From Synechococcus sp. BIOS-E4-1 (GTDB lineage: Bacteria > Cyanobacteriota > Cyanobacteriia > PCC-6307 > Cyanobiaceae), in contig NZ_CP047935.1 of assembly GCF_014279995.1 (NCBI RefSeq), forward strand, positions 1,151,243 through 1,215,242: a DNA stretch of 64,000 bases, in the 5' to 3' direction. Under the pieces are notes generated by a model that saw nothing but the letters and a program-made list of their open reading frames with translations, made no database searches and had not been told where the DNA came from. Shown here piece after piece: positions 1 through 9,211 of the stretch. Numbering within the stretch: the first letter of the stretch is position 1; each line of letters begins with the position of its first letter. Made by a program: the position numbers and the translations under genes.

Positions 1-564
1 CTCGGCTTCGCCTTCCCTCAGTTCGGCGTCGATGATCATCACGGCAGCAGGGTTGCCGGCAGCGAACTTGACGCGGCCGAGCAGATAGGCGGCTTCATGC
101 TCGGAGAGGCGCTGACCGTCAACGATGGGATCGAGGAACACCGAAGTGCGCCTGTCGAGATCCTGCTCAGCCGTGCCATAGAGCTGAAGCACCGAGGCGG
201 TGACGTCGGCTTCCATGCGGAAGACATTGGCGATCACCTGCTCCACATCAGGCCATTGCTGGCGGGGGGGTTCAACGGTGTCGAGCACAGGGCGCTGACC
301 TCTGGAGATCAGGTAATCGGCGAATTTGGCAGCGTGCTGGTCTTCCTGCTTGGCCTCATCGCGGAGATGCTCGGCAAAGCCGACCAGCTCGCGTTCAGCA
401 AACCAGATGGCAGCAGCGAAATAGGCAGCTGCGGACTGTCGCTCAAGGTTGAGGTGAGCCTGCATGAGATCAAGCATTTCGCTGGACATGGGCTCGGCCA
501 TGGCGCGGCCTGCAGGACCGACTGGAATGGCAATGGTGGCTTGAGCAGTTGCTGAATTTGTCAT
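1..564 (-). CDS. ferritin (SynFtn-like), 3' end cut by window edge
   Basis: Reading the minus strand from the ATG at 562-564 gives 188 codons with no stop before base 1, so the C-terminus lies outside the window. Helix A carries NLERQSAAAYF, then come FAERELVGF, DEAKQEDQHAAKF (the E and H of a ferroxidase site), a second-half helix FRMEADVTASVLQLY and the tail LLGRVKFAAGNP. From memory this order matches the marine Synechococcus ferritin SynFtn, a cytosolic iron-storage cage that oxidises Fe(II). Three Fur-box-like repeats lie upstream at 649-737. Only the last residues are missing. Family call is confident; the SynFtn subtype is by recollection. Confidence 0.85.
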   Translation of the reverse strand, partial: MTNSATAQATIAIPVGPAGRAMAEPMSSEMLDLMQAHLNLERQSAAAYFAAAIWFAERELVGFAEHLRDEAKQEDQHAAKFADYLISRGQRPVLDTVEPPRQQWPDVEQVIANVFRMEADVTASVLQLYGTAEQDLDRRTSVFLDPIVDGQRLSEHEAAYLLGRVKFAAGNPAAVMIIDAELREGEAE

Positions 565-644
565 GTCGAACCTCTGGGAGGGATGCATCAGTTCTACATC
601 ACAAAACAGCGAAAGATATGCGTGAAAACCGAACATTAAGCGAT

Positions 645-740
645 CAAAATATGCTTTTGAGAATCACATTCAAGAGCCCCAGATATGCTTTTGAGAATCA
701 TATTCAGCAGTGCAAATCTGCTGCTGAGAATCAGTTTCGT
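645..740. promoter_or_regulatory. three Fur-box-like repeats upstream of ferritin
   Basis: A 24-bp unit, ATATGCTTTTGAGAATCA followed by CATTCA or TATTCA, occurs at 649-672 and 683-706, 34 bp apart. A third partial copy, TGCTGAGAATCAGTTT, starts near 722. The core TGAGAATCATATTCA resembles a 7-1-7 Fur site. Position 85-170 bp upstream of the ferritin start suggests iron-dependent control. The repeat is seen; the regulator is inferred. Confidence 0.5.
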
Positions 741-1014
741 TTGCGGGGAAGGACGGATGGTGGCCGGCGACCTGGACGCGCCTGCGGCTAATGTTTCGCA
801 ATGTTAAGAGCGCGGGCCGCTGGCCCTTCGCCTCATTGCTGCATCCATGACCTATCCCTTCGGAGCTGTCAGAGCCGAGCTTGAGAAAGCTTTTGCGCTC
901 CCTTCTGTGCCGCCCGCCTCCGAGTCGAATCGGGTCTCCAGAGCACGCGAACTCAGTGAGTCCGACCGTGCAGTGGCTCTGTTTGAGCATCCCGACCACT
1001 GATCCGATCGTTGA

Positions 1015-1269
1015 ATGGACCTTGGAGTGCCCGACCAGCTCACTGCTCAGGAGATCGATCGTGTGATCGAGATGGCCTGGGAAGATCGCACCCCGTTCGA
1101 AGCGATCGAATTTCAGTTCGGTTTGCCGGAGTCGGCGGTGATTGCTTTGATGCGTTCTGAGCTCAAGTCCGGTTCTTTCCGTTCCTGGCGCAAGCGAGTG
1201 ACCGGCCGGCGCACCAAGCACGGGATTACCAGTCAGTCCGATCGGTTCCGCGCCACCTGTCATAAATGA
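1015..1269 (+). CDS. DUF2805 / TIGR03643 family protein
   Basis: 84 residues. The order LTAQEIDRVIEMAWEDR, TPFEAI, FGLPESAVIALMR, FRSWRKRVTGR and TKH is typical of the small DUF2805 family, whose function is unknown. The FEAIEFQFGLPESAVIALMR stretch looks like a helix-turn-helix, so nucleic-acid binding is possible but unproven. The SDR gene starts 2 bases after its stop, so the two are probably cotranscribed. Confidence 0.8.
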   Translation: MDLGVPDQLTAQEIDRVIEMAWEDRTPFEAIEFQFGLPESAVIALMRSELKSGSFRSWRKRVTGRRTKHGITSQSDRFRATCHK

Positions 1270-1270
1270 G

Positions 1271-2104
1271 ATGACAACATCCAGATCCAGCTCAACCCGC
1301 AGTGTGCTGATCACCGGTGCCTCCAGTGGTATCGGCCTGGCCACGGCCCATCAGCTGCTCGATCGAGGTTGGCGTGTCTTTGCGGCTGCCCGCCGACTTG
1401 AGGCGATGGAGCCGTTGCGCAGCCGCGGTGCTGAGGTGCTGCCGCTTGATCTGGCTGATGAAGGGTCGCGCCGGCAGCTCGCCGATGTGATCAACCGCGA
1501 GGCAGGGGCATTGGATGCCCTGGTGAACAATGCCGGCTACGGGGAAGCGGGTCCGGTGGAGACCATGCCTGTCGAGCGTGCCAGGGCGATGTTTGAGGTC
1601 AATGTTTTCGGGCTGATCGGCCTCACCCAGATGCTGCTGCCGCCCATGCGTGAACGGCGTTGTGGTCGCATCATCAATCTTTCATCGATTGCGGGCCGTT
1701 TTGTCACGCCCGGAGCCGGCTGGTACGGCGCCAGCAAGCATGCTCTTGAGGGCATCAGTGATGCTCTGCGTCTGGAGCTGCACAGCTTCGGGGTGCAGGT
1801 GGTGCTGGTGGAGCCGGGACTGATCCGCACCGGCTTCGCGTCCAACAGTGCGGCTTCCTTGCAGTGGCAGGCATTACACCCCGTCTGGGGCCTCATGATG
1901 CGTCGTGTGGGAATGGCATGGGATCAGGGTTATCGCCAGGCTTCCTCGCCGGAGCTGGTCGCCCGCACCATCGTCTCGGCTCTGGAGGCACCCAGGCCGA
2001 AGCCCCGTTACCGCTGTGGCAGTCAGTCGGAAGCACTGGTGCTGCAGCGGTTCATCCCCACCCGGCTGTGGGATGCACTGGTGCGCCAGCGCATGATCGG
2101 TTAG
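1271..2104 (+). CDS. short-chain dehydrogenase/reductase
   Basis: 277 residues of a classical SDR. The cofactor motif TGASSGIG is at residues 16-23, NNAG near 87, and the catalytic Ser of LSSIAG is followed by YGASK carrying the Tyr and Lys pair. The basic residue in AARR after strand 2 suggests NADP(H). The substrate cannot be told. The last 53 bases overlap the convergent cupin gene. Confidence 0.88.
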   Translation: MTTSRSSSTRSVLITGASSGIGLATAHQLLDRGWRVFAAARRLEAMEPLRSRGAEVLPLDLADEGSRRQLADVINREAGALDALVNNAGYGEAGPVETMPVERARAMFEVNVFGLIGLTQMLLPPMRERRCGRIINLSSIAGRFVTPGAGWYGASKHALEGISDALRLELHSFGVQVVLVEPGLIRTGFASNSAASLQWQALHPVWGLMMRRVGMAWDQGYRQASSPELVARTIVSALEAPRPKPRYRCGSQSEALVLQRFIPTRLWDALVRQRMIG

Positions 2105-2525
2105 CGGCGTCCAGGCTCTGCAGCGCCAGCCACTGAGGCATCAATGCGCGCGGAATTGGTCTGGGTTGATAGTCACGTGGATCAACCGGTCCATGACGTA
2201 ACACCGCATTCACAACGGTTGCAGCCTGATCACTGCGGACGATGGCGGCATGCGGAATTCTCGGCGGAATGCGGACCCAGGTTCGATCATTTTGCGTCAA
2301 TCGGATTAACTGAAACTGGCGATTCTGAAGAATGATCAGATCCATGCTGCCACTCAAAACCATCAACTGGTCGGTTTGGTGACGATGGCAGAACAACTCG
2401 GCATGCAGGCTGGTTGTCACGTCCGCAACGAGCGTTTCATGACTGGTCAGGGGATCACTGAAAAAGGCATTTCCCGTGTCAAGGCCTCCGCATCGGATGA
2501 TTTCAATTGATTGTTGATTCGCCAT
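2052..2525 (-). CDS. cupin-like protein, sugar-epimerase-related
   Basis: 157 residues from the ATG at 2525. The middle is a single cupin-like barrel: HAELFCHRHQTDQLMVLSG carries the first His pair, and WVRIPPRIPHAAI the second metal-site His. The tail DPRDYQPRPIP recalls RmlC-like dTDP-sugar epimerase relatives, but an epimerase active site is not evident. Its 3' end runs 53 bases antisense into the SDR gene, which could allow convergent interference. Confidence 0.6.
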   Translation of the reverse strand: MANQQSIEIIRCGGLDTGNAFFSDPLTSHETLVADVTTSLHAELFCHRHQTDQLMVLSGSMDLIILQNRQFQLIRLTQNDRTWVRIPPRIPHAAIVRSDQAATVVNAVLRHGPVDPRDYQPRPIPRALMPQWLALQSLDAANRSCAGAPVHPTAGWG

Positions 2526-2635
2526 GATATTTGCATTGATTGTGCAAATCATCGCGACTCAATCGTTGGAGCTGATGTGTGCATGATACCCATTCAGCCT
2601 GTTGTCAGCGATTGATCATTCGCTGCTTCAGCGAT

Positions 2636-3487
2636 TCAAACGATGGCTGGTTCCAGCATCGATGGTGACATCAGCTTGAAGCCGGCGTCCTTGATCTTCT
2701 GGTTCGAAACACGGGCATTCATGCTGCGTTCGCTGGTTGAACTGGAGTGGCTCCAGAGCACCGGAGGCAAGCCATCCTGATCGCAGATCAGGGTGGAGAG
2801 TTCTCTTCGGCTGAGCTGCATGTCGTCGACCAGGTTGTAGATGCCTGTCAGTTTCTGTTCGGATGCGAACTGCACGCCTCTGGCGATGTCGACAAGGCCG
2901 CTCCAGGCATTGATGGCATTGCCGTTCTTGGGCACCTGCTGCCCGGCGGCCTCGCGGATCATGCCCACCATGTCTCGACCGGGTCCATAGATCCCGCCCA
3001 GTCTCAGCACGCAGATCGAGGTGTCAGGGCGGTCAATGTCGATCATCAGCTCTTCAGCTGACGCAAGCATGCTGTTCACCGGCGAGCTGGAGTCCACTGA
3101 TGAGTGCTCCCACGCCTCTTCTCCCTGCCGGTCTCCGTACACGCTGACGCTGCTGATGTAAGTGATGTGCAGGGGTTGCGTGCTGGTTCTGCGCCTCAGT
3201 GCGCCGGCAAGGTTGCGCATGCCTCGGGCGAACACATCGCTGTAGCCATCGTTCTGCCTGGTGGGTGCCACGCTGATCAGCAGGCCCTGCAGATCGGCAA
3301 GGAAGGAGAGGTCTGGATCTGCATCGGTGATGTCGAGCTGGCGGACGTCATCCATCAGTTGCCGCAGTTCGCGCACGTTCTCCACTGAACGAGTGGTGGC
3401 AGTCACGGCCTGACCGGCCCTTTTCATGCGCATGGCCACGGCGGTGCCGACGTATCCGCTGCCGATAACTCCGTATCTGAGGGCCAT
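2636..3487 (-). CDS. NAD(P)-dependent epimerase/dehydratase-like protein
   Basis: 283 residues from MALRYG. The N-terminal GVIGSGYVGTAVA is a GxGxxG dinucleotide-binding loop. ISSVSVYGDRQGE matches the extended-SDR SSxxVYG region, and LRLGGIYGPGRDM is the conserved segment after it. Overall it is like YeeZ-type or nucleoside-diphosphate-sugar epimerases. The usual YxxxK pair is not clear, so it may be a non-catalytic or atypical member. An upstream in-frame start would add six residues. Confidence 0.75.
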   Translation of the reverse strand: MALRYGVIGSGYVGTAVAMRMKRAGQAVTATTRSVENVRELRQLMDDVRQLDITDADPDLSFLADLQGLLISVAPTRQNDGYSDVFARGMRNLAGALRRRTSTQPLHITYISSVSVYGDRQGEEAWEHSSVDSSSPVNSMLASAEELMIDIDRPDTSICVLRLGGIYGPGRDMVGMIREAAGQQVPKNGNAINAWSGLVDIARGVQFASEQKLTGIYNLVDDMQLSRRELSTLICDQDGLPPVLWSHSSSTSERSMNARVSNQKIKDAGFKLMSPSMLEPAIV

Positions 3488-3630
3488 GTTCGCTGTTCGT
3501 GTCAACCCCTTTTAACGGATCTTGACCTGCCACTGTTGCAGCGACGCCGACCGTTTGGCCGTTCTGTTGGTGCGGGCTTGCTGATGATGCGCGATCCATG
3601 ATTGGCTGCCCTGATTGCGATGTGCAGTGA

Positions 3631-3804
3631 ATGGACGACGAAAACCAGATGCAGCTGGAGCGCCTGCGCACTGTTCTTGAAGTGGCCAGGCGTAACGGCA
3701 ATCAGCTGTTTATCGACAACATCGAGCGTGAGATCGCAGCCCTGGAACGTGGTGAGTGTTCTCCCATCGTTGAGGAGTACCTCACGGAGGAGGAACGTTC
3801 TTGA
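3631..3804 (+). CDS. small acidic hypothetical protein
   Basis: 57 residues beginning MDDENQMQLERLRTV and ending LTEEERS. Charged and probably alpha-helical; no family recognised. The stop TGA overlaps the possible TTG start of the next gene (TTGA at 3801-3804), suggesting translational coupling. Confidence 0.5.
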   Translation: MDDENQMQLERLRTVLEVARRNGNQLFIDNIEREIAALERGECSPIVEEYLTEEERS

Positions 3805-4148
3805 GCTTCAGCAGTGCCACATCACCTCTGACGCATGCGCTGCTCAGGAATGTGGTGATGTTGGTGATGTTGACGGATCCCTCCTGGGCCGGTCTCGATC
3901 ACTACACAGAGCTTGACCGGGTTAACGGCTGGCTGATTGAGCGCAAGCAGGGGGCCGATGGAGCTTTGAGCTGCCGCGCGTATCTGCCCTCAGGTGCGTC
4001 GTGGTTCAGCAGCAACATTCATCTGGATGTCAGGGGCGAGCTTGTGGTGCCCGCAGGACGCCGCTTTGAAGGGGATCAACAAGAGCTCGAGGCGGTGCGT
4101 GAGGCAATAGACCGCTGCAGCCGTGATTTTCTTTATCTGCCGCGTTGA
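3801..4148 (+). CDS. probable exported small protein
   Basis: Up to 115 residues from a TTG; the ATGs near 3852 and 3861 are alternatives. The segment LLRNVVMLVMLTDPSWA looks like a signal peptide with cleavage after SWA. The mature part holds YLPSGASWFSSNIHLD and an acidic helix. No family recognised. Confidence 0.5.
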   Translation: MSFSSATSPLTHALLRNVVMLVMLTDPSWAGLDHYTELDRVNGWLIERKQGADGALSCRAYLPSGASWFSSNIHLDVRGELVVPAGRRFEGDQQELEAVREAIDRCSRDFLYLPR

Positions 4149-4168
4149 ACCGCGCTGATCATGAATGA

Positions 4169-4576
4169 TCAAAGCTTGCGGACCGGCACAACGGTCATTC
4201 CCACCGGTGCCAGGGCAATCAGGGCCAGCTTCATGTGCTGAATTCCGAAGGGGATGCCCACGATCGTCACAAAACAGGCCAGGGCGGAGGTCAGATGGCC
4301 GATCGCCAGCCACCATCCCGCCACCAGAAACCAGAGAACGTTGCCGATCAACCCCAGTGATCCGGTGCCCAGATCATCGCGGCCGCGCAGCTCCCTGCGG
4401 TTCACGGCTTCCTGGCCGAAGGGCCAGAGTGAGAAACCTCCGATCACGAAGCAGGAGCGTGCCCAGGGCAGCCCCACCACCGTGATCGCGCAGATCACTC
4501 CGGCCAGCCACCAGCCAAGAGCCATCATCAGACCGCCGAGCACGATCCAGAGAATGTTGAGCAAGGAACTCAGCAT
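4169..4576 (-). CDS. yccF: YccF domain inner-membrane protein
   Basis: 135 residues from MLSSLLNILW. It has the two-repeat YccF (DUF307) layout: NILWIVLGGLMMALGWWLAG and VVGLPWARSCF, then NVLWFLVAGWWLAI and IVGIPFGIQHMKLA. About four membrane segments. Family function is not established. An upstream in-frame start exists, but the N-terminus chosen here fits the family. Confidence 0.85.
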   Translation of the reverse strand: MLSSLLNILWIVLGGLMMALGWWLAGVICAITVVGLPWARSCFVIGGFSLWPFGQEAVNRRELRGRDDLGTGSLGLIGNVLWFLVAGWWLAIGHLTSALACFVTIVGIPFGIQHMKLALIALAPVGMTVVPVRKL

Positions 4577-4672
4577 GGGAGCTGCCTCGAGAATCGCGAT
4601 CTCTCCACACAATGATCCGCTTTCACGCATCCGCTGGGAATCGTGTTCAATTGCACCAGTTCATCAGCAGCG

Positions 4673-4900
4673 ATGACGGCATCACCCGTTCAGCAGTTTC
4701 TCGAGCGTCTGGGCCGTGATCCGCTCCTGCAGGTCAAGGTCCAGGCGGCGGTTACCGCCGACGAGGTGGCCCGGCTGGCCCAGGAGCTCGGTTATGTCGT
4801 CTCCGGCAGCGACCTTCTGATGTTGTCTGGCCGCAGTGCGGCTGGGGTTCGCGTCACACGGGTGGATCACCCCGGTGAATATCCAGGTCGTTACTACTGA
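4673..4900 (+). CDS. Nif11-domain protein without a GG core peptide
   Basis: 75 residues from MTASPVQQF. The helical pattern VQQFLERL, DPLLQVKVQ, ADEVARLAQELGYVVSGSDL is the Nif11 domain also found in prochlorosin leaders. It has no double-Gly site and no Cys-rich core; it ends VTRVDHPGEYPGRYY. The Nif11 protein at 44989 shares the VTV/PGEY ending, so these two form a subfamily of unknown role. Confidence 0.75.
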   Translation: MTASPVQQFLERLGRDPLLQVKVQAAVTADEVARLAQELGYVVSGSDLLMLSGRSAAGVRVTRVDHPGEYPGRYY

Positions 4901-4971
4901 ATTCAGCTGTTGTCATGGAGGTGCATTCGGTCACAGACAACTTCGCAGGGCTCTGACAATGTCGCTGGAAT

Positions 4972-5283
4972 TTGAGATTTCAAGTGGCAGCCAGGTTCCT
5001 CAACAATGTTCGTGTCCGCTGCAAAAAAGGCTGCGAAGACAGATTCATCGCCGTGACGGAGCAATGGGTCAATCCCGAAGGGATGCTTGATGCCTACTGG
5101 GCCAGGACAGGCGAACGCTCCTACTGCTTTGTCGGTCTCTGGGAGAGCGAGGAGAGTCTGGTGGCAGCACGGCCTCAGATGATTGAACATCTCAATTCGG
5201 TGCGCGAGTTCTTCGAGGAGCTCTCGCCGGAGCTCGGAGTCACCGACCCTGCCTCTGGTCCTGTCATCACCCACAAGCCTTGA
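4972..5283 (+). CDS. possible antibiotic-biosynthesis-monooxygenase-fold protein
   Basis: About 99-103 residues. The start is uncertain: TTG at 4972 or GTG at 4984. The series VRVRCKKGCEDRFIAV, YWARTGERSYCFVGLWES and PQMIEHLNSVREF resembles the ferredoxin-like ABM fold, where small dimeric proteins bind quinols or haem. No active-site residue can be named. The next gene is about 160 bases downstream. Confidence 0.5.
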   Translation: MRFQVAARFLNNVRVRCKKGCEDRFIAVTEQWVNPEGMLDAYWARTGERSYCFVGLWESEESLVAARPQMIEHLNSVREFFEELSPELGVTDPASGPVITHKP

Positions 5284-5443
5284 ATTGGCGACCCGGTCAC
5301 ACCATCGACGGCTAGTTCAACGGATCTTTTGTGACGAGCTTTCAATTCACTGGATCCTGGCAGTTATGGAAAAAAACGGTCTTTGAATCGCTTGGGTCAT
5401 GGCATCAACTAATGACGAACAGAAATAGGCTCATTAGGATTAG

Positions 5444-6235
5444 ATGCCATGCTTAAAGAAGATGATGAGTATCAATGAGGTCGCGTATGAACATGCGGGA
5501 ACCAGTTATAAAGACTGTTTTATATATCCAGAATCGTTGGATAAGCCTGCCCCGATTGTGATTGTTATTCCTGATTATCATGGATTCACTCCATATGTTC
5601 AGGCAGAAGCGAGATGGTTGAGCGAGATGGGATTTGTTGGATATTGCATTGATATTTATGGTGAACAAGCGATGCCAAAGTTATCAGAGGATGCAGCGAA
5701 GAAGGTCATGCCTCTGTTCAATAATCGTGCAGAGACTCTTGCGCGCACGCACGCTGCGCTGACGCACGCCTGCTCTCTGCAAGGAGTTGATTCGACCAGA
5801 TCGGGTGTGATCGGCTTTTCCAGTGGAGGCCTGTTTGCTCTTGACATGGCACGTCGGATCAAGGGCATTCGAGCTGTTGCTTCCATTTGGGGAGTCGCCC
5901 TGCCATGGGAGCTCAAGCCAGCACCGATGATTGAATCCAATGTTGACGGAGCAAGTTTGCTGCTCATTCACGGAACCAAGGATGTCTTTAATCCTATGGA
6001 GTCAAATATGAATATGATCCGAGAGCTGGATGAAGCAGGAACTGATTATCAGCTCATACTTCTGGGAGGCAAAAAGCATGCCTTCAGTTTGAAAACCGAG
6101 GATAATTTAGAGGTGATTGGCGGAGAGGAGCCTCAGGCACTTCTTTATGATGAGGTGGCTGATCAACGTGCACATCACTATCTAAAACACTTTTTTTCAG
6201 AAGCTTTTGAGAACAGTTCCAAGCAGGAATCATGA
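5444..6235 (+). CDS. dienelactone hydrolase family protein
   Basis: 263 residues of alpha/beta hydrolase type. IVIVIPDYHGFTP holds the oxyanion strand, GVIGFSSGGLFALD the nucleophile elbow, LLLIHGTKDVFNP the acid and GGKKHAF the His. Dienelactone hydrolases normally carry Cys as nucleophile; here Ser sits in GFSSGG, so an esterase-like reaction is more likely. The first seven residues may be spurious, since MMSINEVAYEH is an alternative start. Confidence 0.82.
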   Translation: MPCLKKMMSINEVAYEHAGTSYKDCFIYPESLDKPAPIVIVIPDYHGFTPYVQAEARWLSEMGFVGYCIDIYGEQAMPKLSEDAAKKVMPLFNNRAETLARTHAALTHACSLQGVDSTRSGVIGFSSGGLFALDMARRIKGIRAVASIWGVALPWELKPAPMIESNVDGASLLLIHGTKDVFNPMESNMNMIRELDEAGTDYQLILLGGKKHAFSLKTEDNLEVIGGEEPQALLYDEVADQRAHHYLKHFFSEAFENSSKQES

Positions 6236-6973
6236 ATCAGCTCTCTGGAGAGAGGGCTTTTTGCTGATCAGCAACGACAGCTGCTGGCCCTGGTCTTGGA
6301 TGGGGTTTTGCGCTGCTTGGGCAACGTCCGGGAAACTGTTGTTTTCAGCTGCTGCTGGGATTGGTTGGAGTGTTGCTCCCGATCTGATGGCTTGACCCGT
6401 GATTGGCTTTTCTGAGGTTCAGGGGACGACCTCAGGGTTGCTATCACTGTCGTGATGCTGCCGCTGAAGCTTCGTCTGCTGCTTGGACGCTCGAATTGTG
6501 ATGAGGGCTCCGCTGTGCACCGTGATCAGCACACACACCACCCTCAAATTTCAACATGCATGTCGCGATCGTTGTTGCGGGATCGATTGAGGCATGCAGC
6601 GCTTCTTTGCTGATGCGCTCCACCTCCATGCGTTGGTTGTTCAGACAGCAGCGAGACTCTTCGGCTCGGTCAGGCCATTGATTCGGTGGCTCAGCTGATC
6701 AAGCTGCAGATTGGGAGCCAAAGTCTGATGCTGTGCCTGTTGACGGCTATCGATTGTGATTCTGACTGATTCATTAAGTCATTCAGGTGTTCTGCAGCAG
6801 CCGGCGGATCCGCGTCAATGTGGACATACCCGACGATGCATTCCGCAATACGCCGTCGGGTTCGTCACAAGCGAACGCCCACCTCTGAACGGTCGCGCTG
6901 TGATCATGGCGAGGTGGTTTGCATTGTCGTTGCATCACATGCACCGCATCGCCTGACAAATGCACCGTGTGCA
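6236..6973. other. intergenic stretch with no convincing gene
   Basis: Short open frames exist on both strands (61 residues minus at 6444-6629, 66 residues plus at 6756-6956), but none has a recognisable motif or good start context. No strong terminator or repeat was seen. Confidence 0.4.
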
Positions 6974-7177
6974 TCAGTCGATGACGTAATTCATCGGGTC
7001 GTCTCCGTTGAAGCTGCTGCAAGGGGTTTGCGCCCGGCCGCCGGGAAGCATCGTTTCTGGAATCAACCCATCCTTGAAGCCCTGACAGAGTTCAGCCGGT
7101 GGTCTGCTGTCTACCCAGTCCTGGAAGTCGAAATCACTCCATGCCATCAGTTGTGCCATCAACAGAATTTCCTGCAT
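6974..7177 (-). CDS. small hypothetical protein
   Basis: 67 residues, MQEILLMAQLMAWSDF to NGDDPMNYVID. A GGAG motif lies five bases before the ATG. Rich in Trp, Phe and acidic residues; no family recognised. The neighbouring DUF805 gene is on the same strand upstream. Confidence 0.5.
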   Translation of the reverse strand: MQEILLMAQLMAWSDFDFQDWVDSRPPAELCQGFKDGLIPETMLPGGRAQTPCSSFNGDDPMNYVID

Positions 7178-7257
7178 GCCGACTCCGCTCTCACTCCATT
7201 GCTAGCCAGCTGAGCCTGTTGATGGCTTGTTCTGATCGCAAGCTGGCGCGGCCGTGA

Positions 7258-7728
7258 TCAAGGCTGTTTGCTGTGGCGCAGGCTTGCGTATTGCTTACCG
7301 GGCCAGAAGAACAGTTTGAAGTTTGGATAAATCGCCAGGATGCCAAGGGTGATGATCAGTGACTGCATGCCAACAAAGGGAAACACCTCATACCCAGGCA
7401 TCAGGCTGCTCACCACGGAAATGTAGAGCCAGTTTTTCTTTAAGCGTGGCCCCAGATCTCTCCATCGTCTCCAGGTGATCGGCAGCAAGAGAAAGATGTA
7501 CAGAATCTCAGCCAGCAGCCACACTCTGACGGCGTGATCTGAACTCCATTGTGTAATTGCTGTCGATAACTCCTCGTAAGAGCTGCTGAAGTAACCTCTG
7601 AAAATCAAGGCAAAACAAACGAAGAAAATCAGTCCGCCAATGAATGACCTGAAGATGGCGCTACCCCAGTAATCAATGCGACCCATCTCTCCATCAAAAG
7701 AGAAGAAAGAAGGCTTTTCTTTGGTCAT
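7258..7728 (-). CDS. DUF805 family membrane protein
   Basis: 156 residues. The start FSFDGEMGRIDYWGSAIFR is the usual DUF805 opening (G+xxRxxYW), followed by hydrophobic helices near residues 28-48, 70-85, 105-117 and 120-135. ITWRRWRDLG between helices is the conserved basic segment. Inner-membrane protein of unknown function. Confidence 0.8.
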   Translation of the reverse strand: MTKEKPSFFSFDGEMGRIDYWGSAIFRSFIGGLIFFVCFALIFRGYFSSSYEELSTAITQWSSDHAVRVWLLAEILYIFLLLPITWRRWRDLGPRLKKNWLYISVVSSLMPGYEVFPFVGMQSLIITLGILAIYPNFKLFFWPGKQYASLRHSKQP

Positions 7729-8874
7729 ATCAATCAGACCTCAGCTGAATGAACGCTACCTGATTTGACGCTGAAAAGCGCAGCTTCGCTTTGCTCGATC
7801 ATTGTTTGTTTTTGTCGTTCAGGCAGATGTTGCGCGAAGCCGCAGCGGCGGCCTGCAACAGCTCGGCATGGAAAGGTTTCCCGGCTTGCCCTGACAAGAC
7901 TGCAGTACACGCATTTCATGCATCTGCATCATGTCTGGAGTGCTGAGCGAAACAGCGCCCATCAGTGTGACGGCGGCGCCGGCCAGGTCTGACTGGAAAG
8001 CCATCAAGGAGATTGCGTTGGAGATGTATCCGGTGTAATCACCCTCCGCATGTTCACGGCTCTCGTTGACCGGATGCAGTATCGCCTGTGACTTTGCTCA
8101 TAGAGCAGGATCGAGTTCACTGGGAATGAGATTCCGCATGCAGTCTCGATAATCAAAGTATTGCTAGTTGGTGAGTTGCTGTCTGGAAGCGGCTGTTCAG
8201 GCACAACGCAAACGCACGGAACCTGGGAGATTACAAACAGGTTGTGAGAAGCTTTATCCGGTTAGGTGATGATTCAGGCCGTTGTCATGATTACTGAACA
8301 GATTTTCTGCCAACGAGAGAAGATCAATCCAAGGTGTTCGTCGCTCAGCTGCAAATAGCTGGCAACTGACAGGAAAAGATCAAAGCAGCAGTTAAGGACA
8401 AGGTTGTCGCTTCCATAGCCTGAAAAGCAGGGTTCAGCATCTCCACAGATGATATCAGTAGGGCTCAATCAATCCGAAGTTTCTGATCAATAGCTTGATG
8501 GTGGCGCAGGTGGAGCTCCTGCACTGTGCGGAATATCTGTATTTTATTGCCGTATGAATCCTTAGACGTTTGTCAGGATTTTGACGATTTTAAAATATAT
8601 GCTACACGAAAAGATGGAAGGCAGATGGCTCCAGTGTAGGCGGCAGCTTAAACACTCAAATTCACTTCAATAGAAGAGGCTGTTTATTTTTTGATTGCCT
8701 CATTATTTGCATGGATTCAAATACAATGCCTGGCGTGGCTGGGCCCAGTTGGCCGCAAGTCGATCGAACCAAACGCCTATTGATGTCTGCGGTCAATTGG
8801 TGAACCCAGGCGATCTTCCTTCAGCGGCAGCCATCGATCTCGACACCCAGGCATGAGTGTCGACACAGATGCAT
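7729..8874. other. gene-poor stretch left of the integrated element
   Basis: About 1.1 kb with only short overlapping frames on both strands (for example 64 residues minus at 8274-8468). None shows a family motif. The stretch ends at the left attachment repeat. Confidence 0.4.
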
Positions 8875-8956
8875 GACTGGCTTTTGCTGCAGCCAGAGCT
8901 GCCTTAAGCCAGGGCTAGGGCCTTCTTGTTTTCGTCTTGCACGCTTGTTTCCACAA
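8875..8956. repeat. attL direct repeat
   Basis: 82 bp, similar to 31702-31784, with the last 33 bp (8924-8956) identical in both. Read on the minus strand it still encodes the last residues of the host gene found at the other end, ending ENKKALALA and a stop, so it is the displaced original 3' end or the element's matching copy. Confidence 0.85.
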
Positions 8957-9006
8957 CAAACGCAGTTTGAGTGCTGGACAGTGATCTGAGCAGCAGGGCG
9001 AAATGA

Positions 9007-9025
9007 GTTGCCGAATAGTTGCCGA
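9007..9025 (+). promoter_or_regulatory. integrase arm-type motifs, left end
   Basis: Two copies of GTTGCCGA, at 9007 and 9018, spaced 11 bp and in the same orientation, lie about 50 bp inside attL. Four copies or variants occur just inside attR at 31580-31623. Same-orientation repeats near both ends fit arm-type binding sites for the integrase; binding is inferred. Confidence 0.55.
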
Positions 9026-9211
9026 GTGACACCATCCATAGTGCCCGTTTCGGTTTTGGGGCTTCTGGTGCGCGAAACCCTCGCTAAATTCCCAGTGTTC
9101 GGCCAGTAGCGCGGTCGTTCTGTGGAGAGCACCGGTAGCTCAGGTCCGCAATTCTACGATCACAAAAACCATGTAATCCCTTTTGTGCCATGGCTTTTGG
9201 GGCTTTTTGTG

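Noticed and set aside
97-555. 152-residue plus-strand open frame
   Set aside because: Antisense shadow of the ferritin gene, which has clear family motifs.
670-1344. 224-residue minus-strand open frame
   Set aside because: Covers the Fur-like repeats, DUF2805 and the SDR start antisense; no motif.
8941-8956. GGAAACAAG in the att core resembles the Yfr2 motif
   Set aside because: No promoter, hairpin or terminator around it fits Yfr2; the bases are codons of the host gene.
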